From positions 1 to 5,399 of the forward strand of contig JAFZDV010000012.1 of NCBI GenBank assembly GCA_017560955.1: a stretch of DNA of 5,399 nucleotides, read 5' to 3'. A model generated the notes under the pieces. It saw only the letters and a program-made list of their open reading frames with translations, was not told the origin of the DNA and made no database searches. This DNA comes from Anaerotignum sp. (GTDB lineage Bacteria > Bacillota > Clostridia > Lachnospirales > Anaerotignaceae). Positions 1 through 5,399 of this stretch are shown piece after piece; position 1 is the first letter of the stretch, and every line of letters starts with the position of its first letter. The translations under genes and the position numbers were made by a program.

Positions 1-1316
1 CCCTTACAAGCCATACCTTCGATCAGGTTTTCAGGCAGTCTGCCGAAAGATGCCAGTTTCATGGCTTTGATACATTCATCGATACCATCACAACGCAAAG
101 GATTGATCTCTACATCCAGCCCTTCCAGTTTTGCCACACGGCGTACACTTTCTGCCACACCGCCGGTTCTTGCAAAGATACGGCCATAGGAAGAAGGTTC
201 GCCTGCTTTCAGTTCATCCAAATGCGCCAGATCCAGATTCTTGCCGTCAAACATGGCTCTCAGTTCTTCAAAAGTCAGTACATATTCGATCACGCCTTTC
301 AGATCAGGCTGCTTGATTTCTACTTTCTTTGCAGTGCAAGGGCCGATAAATACAACTTTTGCCAGAGGATCTTTCGCTTTGATGGCTCTGCCAATAGCGA
401 TCATGGGAGAAACTGTTGTGGAAACATGGTCCATCATGGTTGGATGGAATTTTCTCACATAATCCACAAAGGCAGGGCAGCAGGAAGTTGTTTTCCATTT
501 CTTTTCTTCGACAGTATGGGCAAATTCTTCCGCTTCCGCAATAGAAACCATATCACCGCCGATCGCCGCTTCCACTACATCATAGAAACCCAGTTCCTTG
601 ATGCCTGCAAAGACCTGTTCCACCTTCACATCACCAAACTGGCTGGCAACAGCAGGCGCAACGGCTGCATATACATGATACTCTGTATTATTCACAGAAT
701 CTTTGATCAGATTCAGCACATTCATGACAAAGGATTTATCAACGATAGCACCAAAAGGACACTGGCTGACACAGGAACCACAGGAAATGCATTTATCGTG
801 ATCGATCATCGCTTTTCTGTTTTCATCCATTTTTACAGCACCCACAGGGCAGGAACGCATGCAGGGACGCATTACTTCACTGATAGCACCAAAAGGGCAG
901 TTCTGTTTGCATTTGCCGCATTCGATACACAGTTCCTGATTGATATAAGCTCTGTGGTTAACAATGGAAATCGCACCTCTGGGGCAGTTTTCCTGACATT
1001 TATGACCCAGACAGCCACGGCAGGAGTCGCTGACTACGAATCTGTCCAGAGGACATTCATCACAGGCAGAGTCCAGCACGTTGATGACAACATTATCTTT
1101 TGTAGGCTCCAACACCAGATGCACACGGTCTTCAATGATATGTCTTTCCTTATAGATACAGCAGCGGAACATCGCCTTTGGCCCGGGAATAATGGCTTCC
1201 GCAATATCCCTTTCCAGAAAAGGACCTTTTACCAGCGTACCGCTGAAAAAACGGCTGGCCACTTCTTTATTTACCAGATACTTGATATACTGCACATTAC
1301 TTTCGAAATTCTTCAT
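1..1316 (-). CDS. Monomeric [FeFe] hydrogenase, group B type (partial, 3' end cut off by window)
   Basis: Reading the minus strand from ATG 1316 gives 438 complete codons with no stop before the left edge. The expected role is reversible H2 production or oxidation with ferredoxin-type partners in the cytoplasm. There is no signal peptide. Residues 42-59 hold a PGP...RCC.YKER block that I recall from group B proteins. Sixteen cysteines follow: C85/88, C99/102/107/111 (CxxCx4CxxxCP), C130/133/136/140, C152/156 and C176/179/182/186, enough for about four [4Fe-4S] clusters. The catalytic domain shows L1 TSCCPAF (C279 proton-relay position, C280 cluster ligand), L2 GPCTAKKVE (C327 ligand, K330 beside the distal cyanide in known structures, E333) and the start of L3, MACKG (C437 ligand). 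The second L3 cysteine lies outside the window. L1 has Phe where classic group A enzymes have Trp, and L2 has Gly-Pro-Cys instead of Met-Pro-Cys, which fits group B. AAGGAG sits 8 nt before the ATG. The ATG 4 nt further upstream hits a stop after seven codons. Family assignment is firm; subgroup and physiological direction are inferred. Confidence 0.92.
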   Translation of the reverse strand, partial: MKNFESNVQYIKYLVNKEVASRFFSGTLVKGPFLERDIAEAIIPGPKAMFRCCIYKERHIIEDRVHLVLEPTKDNVVINVLDSACDECPLDRFVVSDSCRGCLGHKCQENCPRGAISIVNHRAYINQELCIECGKCKQNCPFGAISEVMRPCMRSCPVGAVKMDENRKAMIDHDKCISCGSCVSQCPFGAIVDKSFVMNVLNLIKDSVNNTEYHVYAAVAPAVASQFGDVKVEQVFAGIKELGFYDVVEAAIGGDMVSIAEAEEFAHTVEEKKWKTTSCCPAFVDYVRKFHPTMMDHVSTTVSPMIAIGRAIKAKDPLAKVVFIGPCTAKKVEIKQPDLKGVIEYVLTFEELRAMFDGKNLDLAHLDELKAGEPSSYGRIFARTGGVAESVRRVAKLEGLDVEINPLRCDGIDECIKAMKLASFGRLPENLIEGMACK

Positions 1317-1324
1317 ACATCCCG

Positions 1325-1330
1325 CTCCTT
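1325..1330 (-). promoter_or_regulatory. Ribosome binding site of the hydrogenase gene
   Basis: AAGGAG lies 8 nt upstream of ATG 1316. It decides the start, because the nearby ATG at 1320 is out of frame and closes after seven codons. Confidence 0.85.
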
Positions 1331-1350
1331 CTGAAAATAACGGACTTATC

Positions 1351-1401
1351 AAAAAAGCGCATGTCCGAACATACTGCTATGTAATTCAGGAACATACGCT
1401 T
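1351..1401 (-). terminator. Rho-independent terminator with two alternative stems (pho operon end and possible hydrogenase attenuator)
   Basis: The arm 1401-1390 (AAGCGTATGTTC) pairs without interruption with 1366-1355 (GGACATGCGCTT). This makes 12 pairs, two of them G-U, around a 23-nt loop, and runs into the T6 tract 1356-1351. A compact alternative uses the same 3' arm: 1374-1369 (GTATGT) pairs with 1364-1359 (ACATGC) around a TCGG loop, and after one bulged A, 1378-1376 pairs with 1358-1356. Both forms end at the U run, and they exclude each other. The element lies about 90 nt after the phoR stop and 34 nt before the hydrogenase start. It probably ends the pho transcript, but it also lies downstream of the predicted hydrogenase promoter. 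The stem and T run are directly visible; activity is inferred. Confidence 0.7.
1367..1397 (-). repeat. Direct repeat GTATGTTC within the terminator
   Basis: GTATGTTC occurs at 1397-1390 and again at 1374-1367, with a 23-nt period. Each copy can form the 5' arm of a hairpin with the single complementary segment starting at 1366 or 1364, which is what creates the two alternative stems. Confidence 0.75.
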
Positions 1402-1458
1402 CATTTTTACTCATTTTCTTTTACACTGGAAAATTTTACAGAATCTCCCTTTTCTGTC

Positions 1459-1487
1459 ATTGTAGCATAAAATCATTTCGCATACAA
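1459..1487 (-). promoter_or_regulatory. Predicted housekeeping-sigma promoter with extended -10, driving the hydrogenase gene
   Basis: The -35 is TTGTAT (1487-1482), the spacer is exactly 17 bp, and the -10 is TACAAT (1464-1459), preceded by the TG of an extended -10 (1467-1466). It begins two bases after the phoR stop codon and points at the hydrogenase. A start about 7 nt past the -10 would be near 1452, giving a leader of roughly 135 nt that contains the terminator-like hairpin. No other promoter of similar quality was seen between phoR and the hydrogenase. Confidence 0.6.
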
Positions 1488-1488
1488 G

Positions 1489-3165
1489 TTAATTTATCTC
1501 TGTCAATGGAAGAATCACAGTCATGACCGTTCCCTGACCAGGTGTACTTTTTACAGACACTTTGCCACCATGGAGGGCCGCACCATTCTTTACAATGGAA
1601 AGACCAAGCCCTGTGCCGCCTTTTTCTGCAGAACGGCTGCCATCCACACGATAAAAGCGTTCAAAAATACGTTTCTGCTCCTCCTGTGGAATACCGATAC
1701 CTGTATCAGACACTTCCAGAACAGCATTCCCCTGCTCTTTTCTCAGTGTCATGTGTACCTTGCCTTCGGGACGATTATAGCGGATCCCGTTGTCGCAAAG
1801 ATTATATGCCATTTCCATCAGAACAGGCTTCACACCTTTGATGCCCAGAGGAATCAGATCAGCTGTCAAATGAACCCCTCTCTTTTCTGCAGTTGGCTGC
1901 AGTCTTTCACAGACTTCCTCCAGCAGAACATCCAGTTCCACCCATTCTTTCTCCATCATACCGTCTTTTTCATCCAGTTTGGACAGTTTGATGATATCCT
2001 GAATCAGAACGATCAGGCGCTGGGCTTCATCATATATTTTCCCTGCAAAATGTCCCATATCTTCCGCAGGAACGATGCCGCTTTTCATGATTTCTGCAAA
2101 TCCGGAAATGGAAGTCAGCGGTGTTTTCAGTTCATGGGAAACATTTGCCGTAAATTCTCTTCTGAGTTTTTCTCGGCCTTCTTTTTCCGTCGCATCAAAA
2201 AGGATGATAATCACACCTGCATTTTTATTTCCGCTGAAAACAGGGTTGGCAAACATTTCGCATACTCTGCCGCCCAGTTCCAGCCTTTCTTCTCTGTGTT
2301 CTCCCTGCAGTGCCAGTTCCACCCCTCTGCGGAAGGTTTCACTGCGATTCAGATGAAATACATTCTGACCTTCTTTCACCTGAGAAATGCCCAGCAAACG
2401 CAGAATACCCTCATTATAAGAAAGCACATCGCCTTCTGCATCCAGTACCAGAAGGCCTTCCTGCATGTTGGCTGTGATGGTTTCAAATTCCTCTTTTCTG
2501 CGGTTCAGTTCCGCCATCTGCCTGTGAATCTGACGGTTCTGCATGGAAATTTTCCGAAGGAGCGGCGTCAGTTCTTCATACACTTCCGCCTGTTCAGGAT
2601 GCTCCAGATCTATCTCATTGATAGGATTTGTGATCAGTTTTGCCGTGCTGAAAGCAATAAACAAAGATACTGCACCAATGGCGATAAGGATCAGGATCAT
2701 GGGATAAGCCATGGTGAAAAATACAGTCAGGATACTGGCTGTTTCAATAGAAAGACGCACAACACTGCCATCATTCAGACGGACAGCACAATACCATGTT
2801 TTTTCCGACAAAGTGGCTGAAAATCGTTCTCCTTCCCCATGACCTGTACGAAATGCTTCCTGCACTTCTTCACGGTCACCATGGTTTTCCATTCCGTCTT
2901 CCTCTGCAATAGAGTCAAACAGAACAGAGCCATCTGTGCCGATCCATGTGATACGGCTGTCTGTCAGGTGTACTCTGTCCAGATCGTTAAAATAAGATTC
3001 TCCTTCATTCTGTATGCCAAGGGCAATATATTCCGCCTCACGGCTCAGTTCCTTTCTGGTTTCCATAGATGTATAGCGATACATCATCCCCATGATCAGA
3101 AAAGAAACAGAAAACATCACCGCCAGCGCTACCAGAAATATGGAGCGGAAAATACGCTGTGTCAT
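1489..3165 (-). CDS. phoR: PhoR-type phosphate sensor histidine kinase
   Basis: A 558-residue membrane histidine kinase that should phosphorylate, and dephosphorylate, the regulator encoded just upstream. TM1 is at about 8-30. An extracytoplasmic domain of about 115 residues follows (TWIGTDGSVLFDS at 73-85, DGSVVRLS at 132-139), resembling the PAS/Cache-like sensor of Firmicutes PhoR proteins. TM2 is at about 146-172. The linker 173-225 holds only a degenerate HAMP (TNPINEI at 179-185, without the usual glycine-containing connector). A PAS domain spans about 226-330. The HisKA H-box is NVSHELKTP with phospho-acceptor H344. The HATPase domain has an N-box NLCDNGIRYN (N455, N459), G1 DTGIGI (487-492), F-box FERFYR (501-506) and G2 GGTGLGL (516-522). 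All catalytic motifs are intact. Start ATG 3165 overlaps the regulator stop as ATGA, with AGGTGG 6 nt upstream (3177-3172), indicating translational coupling. The name PhoR rests on architecture plus pst/phoU context; the kinase type alone would not prove the signal. Confidence 0.93.
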   Translation of the reverse strand: MTQRIFRSIFLVALAVMFSVSFLIMGMMYRYTSMETRKELSREAEYIALGIQNEGESYFNDLDRVHLTDSRITWIGTDGSVLFDSIAEEDGMENHGDREEVQEAFRTGHGEGERFSATLSEKTWYCAVRLNDGSVVRLSIETASILTVFFTMAYPMILILIAIGAVSLFIAFSTAKLITNPINEIDLEHPEQAEVYEELTPLLRKISMQNRQIHRQMAELNRRKEEFETITANMQEGLLVLDAEGDVLSYNEGILRLLGISQVKEGQNVFHLNRSETFRRGVELALQGEHREERLELGGRVCEMFANPVFSGNKNAGVIIILFDATEKEGREKLRREFTANVSHELKTPLTSISGFAEIMKSGIVPAEDMGHFAGKIYDEAQRLIVLIQDIIKLSKLDEKDGMMEKEWVELDVLLEEVCERLQPTAEKRGVHLTADLIPLGIKGVKPVLMEMAYNLCDNGIRYNRPEGKVHMTLRKEQGNAVLEVSDTGIGIPQEEQKRIFERFYRVDGSRSAEKGGTGLGLSIVKNGAALHGGKVSVKSTPGQGTVMTVILPLTEIN

Positions 3166-3836
3166 ACTTTTCCACCTACTTTATAACCTACGCCGCGAAC
3201 CGTTTCGATATATTCTCCGCAGCTGCCCAGTTTCTGACGCAGGGTACGGATATGTACATCCACCGTACGGTTTTCACCATCGAATTCATAACCCCAGATG
3301 CTGTTCAGTAACTGATCTCTTGTCAGAACTTTTCCTTTGTTCTCTATAAGCAGACACAGAAGTTCGAATTCTTTCAGAGTCAATGTGACCTTTTCTCCTT
3401 TTACCGACACTTCATGCCTTGTTTTATCCACCAAAAGATCACCAATGGTCAGGCCTGTATTTTCATCTTTTTCCACACGGCGCAGCAGTGCCTTCACCCT
3501 TGCCAGGAGTTCCATCATGCTGAAAGGCTTTGCTACATAGTCATCAGCGCCATTTTCCAGACCCATGACCTTATCATATTCACTGCTTTTTGCTGTCAGC
3601 AGAATAATAGGCATTTTTTTCGTTTCGGGATCATTTCTCAGTTTTTTCAGTATACTGATGCCGTCTTCTTCAGGCAACATCAGGTCCAACAGAACCAGAT
3701 CAGGCAGCTGCGCTTTGCAGGCATGCCAGAAAGCGGAAGGCTTTTCAAACCCTTCCGCCTGAAAACCTGCACTATGCAGTGTATAGGCTACCAGTTCACG
3801 GATGCTGTTATCATCTTCTACCAAGTAAATCAGCAA
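3162..3836 (-). CDS. phoP: PhoP/PhoB-type (OmpR family) response regulator
   Basis: A 224-residue DNA-binding response regulator, expected to activate phosphate-starvation genes once phosphorylated by the adjacent kinase. The receiver domain, about 1-120, has the acidic pocket E7/D8/D9, phospho-acceptor D51 (LLDLMLP), switch T81 and Y100, and invariant K103 (AKPF). The winged-helix domain, about 128-222, has the recognition helix around 190-203 (RTVDVHIRTLRQKL) and the typical RGVGYK wing near 214-219. Length and motif order are those of a complete family member. The start is TTG 3836: it begins MLIYLVEDD, matches the usual N-terminus, and has AAGGAG 9 nt upstream. No in-frame ATG fits. The gene starts 13 nt after the HD gene and its stop overlaps the kinase start. 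The ortholog is called phoB in many genomes; the phosphate role is inferred from context. Confidence 0.93.
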   Translation of the reverse strand: MLIYLVEDDNSIRELVAYTLHSAGFQAEGFEKPSAFWHACKAQLPDLVLLDLMLPEEDGISILKKLRNDPETKKMPIILLTAKSSEYDKVMGLENGADDYVAKPFSMMELLARVKALLRRVEKDENTGLTIGDLLVDKTRHEVSVKGEKVTLTLKEFELLCLLIENKGKVLTRDQLLNSIWGYEFDGENRTVDVHIRTLRQKLGSCGEYIETVRGVGYKVGGKV

Positions 3837-3845
3837 TTTCGCTCA

Positions 3846-3851
3846 CTCCTT
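3846..3851 (-). promoter_or_regulatory. Ribosome binding site for the TTG start of the regulator, overlapping the HD-gene stop
   Basis: AAGGAG lies 9 nt before TTG 3836 and supports that non-ATG start. Its first two bases are also the last two of the HD gene's TAA (3852-3850), so a ribosome finishing the HD protein stops on this site. This suggests coupled translation. Confidence 0.8.
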
Positions 3852-4515
3852 AAATCAGGGACTGTCCATTGATCATCAGTCTGAACTGCAGTCCCAGTTT
3901 ATCCGCCGCTTTACGGCACATGATCATACGACCAAGAAAAATTTCGAAATAATCCATAACAGAACCATATCTGGTATCAACAGTCAGACTCAGTTTGATC
4001 TGTTTATTTTCATTATCAATCGTCAGATCTGCTTTTTCTACGGAATAATTCACACGGTCATGAATATCGAATGTCTGATGGTCCTGATTGCGGACACGGC
4101 TGCGGCGTACATCGCTCTTATCCGCCAGAATCAGAGCCGCTGCAATGGCATTGACAGGAACACCCGTGCCTTCATCATGGTTACCGATGGCTGTTACGAT
4201 GGTCGCAACATCTTCCGCAGGCATACCCATTTCATCCAGAATACGGAATGCCATAATGGCACCGGACTGGGCATGTTCGGAACGGTTGATCAGGTTGCCG
4301 ATATCATGCAGATAGGCTGCGATCATTCCCATTTCTATCTGATGTTCAGAATAGCCCAGTGTTTCCAGAATATATTTCACGCTTTCCGCCGCCTTTGTCA
4401 CATGGGCAAAGGAATGTTCTGTATAACCCAGAGCTGCCAGAGATTCATCCGCACGCTGAATATATACTTTAATGGCTTCATTTCGTCTGATTTTTTCATA
4501 TAATTTCAAGGTCAT
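3850..4515 (-). CDS. HD-domain putative phosphohydrolase in the pst-pho operon
   Basis: A 221-residue soluble protein with the metal-binding HD signature: H38, H70-D71 (YLHDIGN), H113 (NHDE) and D132 (LADKSDVRR), with H81 as a further conserved-looking ligand. In the HD superfamily such residues bind one or two metal ions for phosphomonoester, nucleotide or cyclic-nucleotide hydrolysis. The substrate here cannot be read from the sequence. It is not a HD-GYP protein by motif. Residues about 145-221 form a second, apparently beta-rich then helical segment (KQIKLSLTVDTRYG, RMIMCRKAADKLG) that I do not recognise as a named domain. The gene overlaps the phoU stop by ATGA and ends 13 nt before the regulator, so it is made with the phosphate-sensing proteins. 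A longer frame running back into phoU is unlikely. TTG at codon 3 is a possible alternative start, because GAGGAG is only 2 nt from the ATG but 8 nt from the TTG. Confidence 0.87.
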   Translation of the reverse strand: MTLKLYEKIRRNEAIKVYIQRADESLAALGYTEHSFAHVTKAAESVKYILETLGYSEHQIEMGMIAAYLHDIGNLINRSEHAQSGAIMAFRILDEMGMPAEDVATIVTAIGNHDEGTGVPVNAIAAALILADKSDVRRSRVRNQDHQTFDIHDRVNYSVEKADLTIDNENKQIKLSLTVDTRYGSVMDYFEIFLGRMIMCRKAADKLGLQFRLMINGQSLI

Positions 4516-5171
4516 CTCTCCTCTTCTGCTATTACATGCTGACCTGTAATAGAGAATTCGACCCATTCTGCAATGTTTGTGGCATGGTCGCCGATGCGTT
4601 CCAGATATTTCGCGATCATCAACAGATCGATGCAGCATTCACCATTGCTCTGATCTTCGCCGATCAGGCCGATCAGTTCTGTTTTTACCTGATCAAACAG
4701 ATCATCCACCACATCATCATACGCCATAACGGAACGAGCCAGTTCCAGATCCTTTTTTACAAAAGCATCTACGGCATCTGTCACCATTTTTACTGCCGCC
4801 CTTGCCATATCCTGAATATGCAGTTTGCTCTGGGTATTATGGTCACAAAGATGTGCCATGATCTCCGCAATATCCCCTGCCTGATCGCCGATACGTTCCA
4901 TATCGGAAATCATTTTCAGCGCAGAAGAAATCGCCCTCAGGTCTTTTGCCACAGGCTGCTGCTGCAGCAGAAGGCGCAGACAGAATGTTTCGATCTCTCT
5001 CTCCATTTTGTCAATTTCATTATCTTTTTCAAAAACAGTCTGTACCACAGACTTATCATATCGGATGAGGGCAGAAACAGAAGCTGTGATGGCTTCTTCA
5101 CACAATGCCCCCATACGGATCAGTTCCACATTCAGCTGTTCCAGCTGAGAATCAAAACGACTGCGTACCAT
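4512..5171 (-). CDS. phoU: PhoU phosphate signalling regulator
   Basis: A 219-residue all-helical cytoplasmic protein made of two PhoU repeats. It relays the state of the Pst transporter to the PhoR kinase and damps both phosphate uptake and Pho activation when phosphate is plentiful. Each repeat carries the family's metal-binding signature: DMERIGDQAGDIAE (residues 90-103, E92, D96, D100) and LERIGDHATNIAEW (190-203, E191, D195, N199). The N-terminal helix (F6-D7...L10..L13) and the QQQPVAKDLR stretch (70-79) are also typical, and length is normal for the family. ATG 5171 lies 3 nt after the pstB stop. The best Shine-Dalgarno, GGAGG at 5188-5184, is inside pstB with a rather long 12-nt spacing, so coupling to pstB translation is likely. 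The gene ends in an ATGA overlap with the HD gene. Confidence 0.96.
   Translation of the reverse strand: MVRSRFDSQLEQLNVELIRMGALCEEAITASVSALIRYDKSVVQTVFEKDNEIDKMEREIETFCLRLLLQQQPVAKDLRAISSALKMISDMERIGDQAGDIAEIMAHLCDHNTQSKLHIQDMARAAVKMVTDAVDAFVKKDLELARSVMAYDDVVDDLFDQVKTELIGLIGEDQSNGECCIDLLMIAKYLERIGDHATNIAEWVEFSITGQHVIAEEER
4518..4523 (-). promoter_or_regulatory. Ribosome binding site of the HD gene, inside the phoU 3' end
   Basis: GAGGAG lies in the last codons of phoU. Its spacing is 2 nt to ATG 4515 and 8 nt to the in-frame TTG 4509. The second spacing is more usual, so the first two residues of the HD protein are uncertain. Confidence 0.6.
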
Positions 5172-5174
5172 AAA

Positions 5175-5399
5175 TCAACCAAACCTCCCTGTAATATAAT
5201 CTTCTGTTCTCTGATCCTTGGGAAAAGCAAACAGATTCTCTGTTTTGTCAAACTCTACGATTTCACCTGTCAGGAAGAATGCAGTATTATCAGAAATACG
5301 CGTCGCCTGCTGCATATTATGTGTTACCATAACAATAGTGTAATCTTTTTTCAGTTCCAATGCAAGTTCTTCAATTCTGGATGTAGAGATAGGATCCAG
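5175..5399 (-). CDS. pstB: PstB, ATP-binding subunit of the phosphate ABC transporter (C-terminal part only)
   Basis: The last 74 residues and stop of the ATPase that powers high-affinity phosphate import through PstCA. The frame is open to the right edge, so the start lies beyond the window. Visible are the D-loop region LDPIST at the very edge, just after where Walker B would sit, the H-loop histidine in [19 protein letters not shown] (H27 of the fragment), and the typical PstB tail: GEIVEF, then [18 protein letters not shown]. Walker A, the Q-loop and the ABC signature are outside the window. Position directly before phoU is the standard pst order. An internal TTG at 5360 is not a real start, because conserved ATPase sequence continues before it. 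Confidence 0.96.
   Translation of the reverse strand: MDPISTSRIEELALELKKDYTIVMVTHNMQQATRISDNTAFFLTGEIVEFDKTENLFAFPKDQRTEDYITGRFG

Noticed and set aside
222..1334. Plus-strand open frame of 370 codons over the hydrogenase gene
   Set aside because: It lies antisense to a gene with unmistakable [FeFe] hydrogenase motifs. Its translation is rich in Phe, His and Ile without any recognisable domain, and there is no ribosome binding site. It is a shadow frame.
1341..1367. CGGAC / GTCCG inverted repeat after the terminator as an antiterminator
   Set aside because: Only five base pairs with a 17-nt loop, and the distal arm is made after the T run, too late to block termination in the usual way.
1357..1400. 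The same hairpin as a terminator for plus-strand transcription
   Set aside because: There is no plus-strand gene to terminate, and the stem is not followed by a clean T run on that strand.
1297..1404. 35-codon minus-strand frame from ATG 1404 overlapping the hydrogenase start
   Set aside because: It has no Shine-Dalgarno and no recognisable protein character, and it ends 20 nt inside the hydrogenase gene. Chance is the simpler explanation.
1408..1460. 17-codon minus-strand frame from ATG 1460
   Set aside because: Its start codon overlaps the predicted -10 element, so it would not be on the transcript from that promoter, and no ribosome binding site precedes it.
1570..2820. Plus-strand open frame of 416 codons over the kinase gene
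   Set aside because: It is antisense to intact HisKA, HATPase and PAS coding sequence. Its composition is odd (many Phe, Gln, His) with no domain, so it is a by-product of codon bias in the kinase.
4516..4638. N-terminal extension of the HD protein back into phoU
   Set aside because: The added 41 residues are in a shifted frame of well-conserved phoU sequence (the second metal motif). The ATGA overlap start at 4515 gives a normal HD protein.

Overview
The window reads as a fragment of an anaerobic, mid-GC Firmicutes (class Clostridia-like) chromosome. The evidence is a group B-type [FeFe] hydrogenase, a pst-phoU-phoP-phoR block of Gram-positive style, strong AGGAG-type ribosome binding sites, one TTG start, and a close-to-consensus extended -10 promoter. 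All six genes lie on the minus strand, so the biological reading order runs from the high coordinates to the low ones. No RNA genes, insertion sequences, phage genes or CRISPR arrays are visible. The plus-strand open frames are shadows.

Phosphate block (5399 down to 1489). In transcription order it holds the 3' end of pstB (ATPase of the high-affinity phosphate transporter), phoU, a 221-residue HD-domain protein, a PhoP/PhoB-type response regulator, and a PhoR-type sensor kinase with TM-sensor-TM-PAS-HisKA-HATPase architecture. The genes are packed with a 3-nt gap, a 4-nt ATGA overlap, a 13-nt gap and another ATGA overlap, so they look like one translationally coupled operon. The remaining pst genes presumably lie beyond position 5399. 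In the established PhoU model, PstSCAB transports phosphate, PhoU relays transporter status to PhoR, and PhoR sets phosphorylation of the regulator. The unusual member is the HD-domain putative phosphohydrolase placed between phoU and the regulator, whose function is unknown.

Intergenic region (1488 down to 1317, 172 bp). This is the only real non-coding stretch. It holds a good promoter directly after phoR (TTGTAT, 17 bp, TG-C-TACAAT). About 60 nt past its -10 come a GC-containing hairpin and six T residues. The 3' arm of the hairpin can pair with either of two upstream copies of GTATGTTC, so two alternative terminator structures are possible. There is little room for another promoter after the T run, so transcripts of the next gene probably have to read through this element. 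It may therefore act both as the end of the pho operon and as an attenuator of the hydrogenase.

Hydrogenase (1316 to the left edge). This is 438 complete codons of a ferredoxin-rich monomeric [FeFe] hydrogenase of the group B type. It has 16 cysteines between residues 85 and 186, and H-cluster motifs L1 (TSCCPAF), L2 (GPCTAKKVE) and the start of L3 (MACKG). The window edge cuts inside L3.

The most interesting points are the HD protein wired into the phosphate-sensing operon and the two-state terminator in the hydrogenase leader.
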